This document shows, in pieces, positions 61,861 to 64,000 of a DNA stretch of 64,000 nucleotides. Source of the stretch: Bacteroidota bacterium. Lineage in GTDB: Bacteria > Bacteroidota > Bacteroidia > Palsa-965. The stretch covers positions 1-64,000 of the forward strand of contig JAAFIA010000006.1 in the NCBI GenBank assembly GCA_013298545.1. Reading direction: 5' to 3'. The stretch's first letter is position 1, and each line of letters begins with the position of its first letter. The notes under the pieces were generated by a model. That model was not told the origin of the DNA, ran no database searches, and was given only the letters and a program-made list of their open reading frames with translations. The position numbers and the translations under genes were made by a program.

Positions 61861-61888
61861 AAATTCTTCACTTAGGATGAAGGATTTT
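61860..61888. terminator. Terminator derived from the hutU terminator copy
   Basis: aaaattcttca (61860-61870) / tgaaggatttt (61878-61888) keeps a stem with one wobble pair although the sequence has changed from the parental terminator at 60954. Confidence 0.7.
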
Positions 61889-61891
61889 TTG

Positions 61892-62653
61892 TTATTGTAG
61901 TCTATTAAATTCATCAAGTCTATCGCATCCGGCAATTTTTATATCCGATACACCTGTTATGGATACAAGTTGAGCGCGGATTTCTTTTCCAATATTAGCA
62001 ATCAAATCCTTTGATAATTTATATTCTGCCCCTTCATAGTAGTTATTACTATTATAAGTATAGCTAACCGTATCGCTCGATTGCGCGTATAGATCAAATG
62101 CACACATTCGCTGGCCTGTCTCATAATTCATAACCAGTGCTCTGCCCGTAAAATATCCTGCCTTAAAACCACCTCTACTTCTGTCCTGTTTGGGCATGGC
62201 CGCATCGTAGGTCTGTATAAAAATGATATAAGGGCTTTTATTATGCTTATTAATATCAACCCATCCTCCTAATTCCCTCAACCCATCAGCCCAAGCTTTA
62301 TTATACCCAATGGTACTTATGTCTCGAATGTTTTGTAACACATCCAATTGGCTAGCCGGATTAGAAACAGAGCCCATGTATTCCGGCTTGCTTTTAAATT
62401 CTAAAATATAATAAACCATAAACGAAAGTTGACTGCGCGAAGAATCACTGATTCGACACAATGTATCATCCCATAATATTGAATCATTTCGCACAAGCTC
62501 TAGCAATGGTTTAATTTTCGCTTTATGTCTTTCAGCCGCAATAACACACATCGAATCAAAAAAATTTTTCTTTTTTACATAATTATCGTGCTCGTCCGAA
62601 GAACAAGAAATAAGAATAATAGCAGCCAAAAGTGTGTAAAGAAAACTTCTCAT
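61892..62653 (-). CDS. Lipoprotein of the tandem paralogue family, copy B
   Basis: 253 residues with a lipobox (TLLAAIILISCSSDEHD). Shared blocks with copies A, C and D: RHKAKIKPLLELVRNDS, LSFMVYYILEF, NKSPYIIFIQTYDAAMP, FKAGYFTGRALVMNYETGQRMCAF, and GKEIRAQLVSITGVSDIKIAG. The last Cys of TGC in A, C and D is Val here (TGVSD), the main difference. A hutU-end fossil lies just past its 3' end. The gene sits 29 bases from copy C. Confidence 0.8.
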   Translation of the reverse strand: MRSFLYTLLAAIILISCSSDEHDNYVKKKNFFDSMCVIAAERHKAKIKPLLELVRNDSILWDDTLCRISDSSRSQLSFMVYYILEFKSKPEYMGSVSNPASQLDVLQNIRDISTIGYNKAWADGLRELGGWVDINKHNKSPYIIFIQTYDAAMPKQDRSRGGFKAGYFTGRALVMNYETGQRMCAFDLYAQSSDTVSYTYNSNNYYEGAEYKLSKDLIANIGKEIRAQLVSITGVSDIKIAGCDRLDEFNRLQ

Positions 62654-62682
62654 TGTGGCAAAAGGGTTAACGTATTATGCCT

Positions 62683-63423
62683 TTATTCATACAAACCATC
62701 AAACCCTGCAATCATAATCTCGGGGCAACCTGTTTTAATTTTGATGCGGCTACGAATTTCAGCTTTAATATTCGTCATCATATCTTGTTGCAACTTGTAG
62801 GTTGCGTCTGTGCCATAAGTTCCTCCCGTGCGGTATTCAACCGTTTCGCTCGACTCGGCGAAAATACCAAATGAGCATACGGGCTGTTTCGTTTCATAAT
62901 TCAAAATATAGGCGCGGCCAATAAAATAACCTGCGTCAAACGAAGCTTTGTCTTCGCTCATTTTCGGCATGGCGGAAGCCAATGTTTGAACAAAAATGAT
63001 GTATGGGCTATTGTTCTTCTTGTTGTAACTGACCCAACGTCCCAATTCCGCTCTAGAATAAGTATCATCCGAAATATACCCTGGTGTTGTCAATTCACGC
63101 ATGCTTGACACTTCCAAAATTTTATCGAGTGCATCATCCGTATCGGTGGAATTCGTATCTAGATCAATCATATTAAAAATCGTAAACGAAAGTTTCAGCG
63201 GACTTTTAGTAGTGAAATCGCACACTGTATCCTCCCAAATGGTAGAATCGGTATTAACGAGATCATTGAGTTCCAAAATTAGGGCTTGATGCTCTGTGCC
63301 AATTTTTGAATGGAGTGAATCCTTCTTCGCTTGTTCTTTAAAATAGGCATCTGCTTCGGAATTCGAAGAAGAGCAGGAAGCAAGAAGCAGGAGGACGAAA
63401 CCAGATAGGATTAGGTTTTTCAT
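62683..63423 (-). CDS. Lipoprotein of the tandem paralogue family, copy C
   Basis: 246 residues, lipobox (VLLLLASCSSS). The common blocks are EHQALILELNDLVNTDS, LKLSFTIFNMID, NSPYIIFVQTLASAMPK, FDAGYFIGRAYILNYETKQPVCSFGIFAESSETVEY and IKAEIRSRIKIKTGCPEIMIAGF. Base composition is less AT-rich than A and B. 18 bases separate it from copy D, so C and D may be co-transcribed. It resembles copy D most in the SSETVEY block. Confidence 0.82.
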   Translation of the reverse strand: MKNLILSGFVLLLLASCSSSNSEADAYFKEQAKKDSLHSKIGTEHQALILELNDLVNTDSTIWEDTVCDFTTKSPLKLSFTIFNMIDLDTNSTDTDDALDKILEVSSMRELTTPGYISDDTYSRAELGRWVSYNKKNNSPYIIFVQTLASAMPKMSEDKASFDAGYFIGRAYILNYETKQPVCSFGIFAESSETVEYRTGGTYGTDATYKLQQDMMTNIKAEIRSRIKIKTGCPEIMIAGFDGLYE

Positions 63424-63441
63424 TGTTGTGGGATTATGATG

Positions 63442-64000
63442 TTAGTATAACGTAATGGCATCAATGCCACGTAAAATAACTTTTGAACAACCTGTCCTCT
63501 TTTTGAGTTCCTCGCGAAGAGTGTTTTCAAAATTATCTTTCATGTCTTTTTCTAATTTCCCTGCGGCATTAGAACCGAGTATTTTTCGTTTTTTAAACTC
63601 GACTGTTTCGCTCGACTCGGCCCAGAAAGGAAATGCACAAATTATTTTTTTGGCATCATAATCAAAGACATAAACCATACCTGTAAAATAACCCGCTTCA
63701 AACGAAGATTCGTCTTTGGCAAGCACGGGCATTTGTGCTTCTAGTTCTTCGATAACGAGCAAATAAGGACTAGCAAGTTCTTTGTTTTTACGAATGCTTT
63801 TTCCAATATCGGATTCGCTAAACGCGAGAGACTCGCTTCCGACAAAGGAATATCCCGTCGTGTTGATCCACGACCATTGCCCAGCATTGGTGTACAAAGA
63901 ATCAGATTCATGAAAAAACAAACGTGATTCGATGACGTTGAAGGCTATGCGTTCTTTTTTTGCTCCGCTCCAATTGCAAAGGGTATCGTAATCGCCAACG
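63442..64000 (-). CDS. Lipoprotein family copy D, 5' end beyond the window
   Basis: The ORF track starts a TTG at 63921, but the frame is open to the window edge (reading VGDYDTLCNWSGAKKERIAFNVIESR upstream). That segment matches the xxxWNDSICxxxxxxxKLSFxxxxIxxx region of the other copies, so the coding part continues beyond 64000 and the signal peptide is off-window. Visible blocks are ELASPYLLVIEELEAQMPV, FEAGYFTGMVYVFDYDAKKIIC, SSETVEF and LREELKKRTGCSKVILRGI. Partial gene. Confidence 0.8.
   Translation of the reverse strand, partial: VGDYDTLCNWSGAKKERIAFNVIESRLFFHESDSLYTNAGQWSWINTTGYSFVGSESLAFSESDIGKSIRKNKELASPYLLVIEELEAQMPVLAKDESSFEAGYFTGMVYVFDYDAKKIICAFPFWAESSETVEFKKRKILGSNAAGKLEKDMKDNFENTLREELKKRTGCSKVILRGIDAITLY

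Noticed and set aside
1-64000. tRNA, rRNA or prophage genes
   Set aside because: No tRNA-like cloverleaf, rRNA segment, integrase, terminase or capsid gene was recognised in the gaps or ORFs. A tRNAscan or profile search could still find something I missed.

Overview
The window looks like a chromosome segment from a member of the Bacteroidota, probably close to the Flavobacteriales/Chitinophagales. The evidence is the gene content: CarboxypepD_reg plus TonB plug/receptor proteins, two proteins with type IX secretion (T9SS type A) sorting tails, a CotH/T9SS protein, and several lineage-typical families (DUF2851, DUF2452, DUF4920, DUF5522, DUF6934, FISUMP lipoprotein). There is also a fused isobutyryl-CoA mutase (IcmF), and promoters fit the Bacteroidota TTTG / TAnnTTTG pattern. 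I saw no rRNA, tRNA, CRISPR array, complete insertion sequence or integrase. Most of the window is housekeeping or envelope biology, with a few accessory insertions.

Layout. 0-5.7 kb: a SnoaL-like protein, a phnA-like gene start that runs into a 34-unit heptanucleotide array, an M13 metallopeptidase, a plug-only TonB-family protein, a second heptanucleotide array, and prfB with its programmed +1 frameshift. 5.7-8 kb: an ArsC-like protein, then an AT-rich two-gene unit (SMC/OLD-like ATPase plus a DUF4276/TOPRIM-like partner) that resembles anti-phage systems. 8-12 kb: fumC, an exported protein and two tandem CAP-domain proteins. 12-21 kb, mostly minus strand: an aminotransferase, mannose-1-phosphate guanylyltransferase and small membrane protein operon; a group of small lipoproteins and exported proteins including a c-type cytochrome; and IcmF. 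21-30 kb: DUF4349, a repeat-rich gap, an alpha/beta hydrolase, an alkyltransferase-like protein with Ala in place of the acceptor Cys, a DUF6934 cassette between 23-bp direct repeats, DUF2851, PspC, FISUMP, a K+ channel with RCK domains, an SDR and DUF2452.

30-36 kb is a compact TetR / ABC exporter / HlyD / TolC operon whose ATPase has several degraded catalytic motifs. 36-43 kb: AlkD-like, NhaD, two APC permeases, an HhH protein, apt and an acyl-CoA dehydrogenase. 43-53 kb: a subtilase, two paralogous OmpR-type response regulators flanking a TonB-dependent receptor, and a T9SS beta-helix/Ig protein. One regulator is canonical; the other has Glu at the phospho-acceptor position. The set resembles a nutrient- (possibly phosphate-) limitation locus. 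53-64 kb: small exported proteins, a PLP enzyme, the CotH/T9SS protein, DUF5522, urocanate hydratase, and a tandem array of four paralogous lipoproteins. The second lipoprotein carries a decayed copy of the urocanate hydratase gene end, which records the duplication.

Most interesting points: (1) the phnA-like start replaced by a heptamer array; (2) the DUF6934 cassette with flanking palindromic direct repeats; (3) the hutU 3'-end fossil that dates the lipoprotein duplication; (4) the response regulator with a Glu phosphomimetic site; (5) the split ATPase/TOPRIM-like pair; (6) the ABC exporter with degenerate ATPase motifs. All calls come from reading the sequence by eye; no database search was run.
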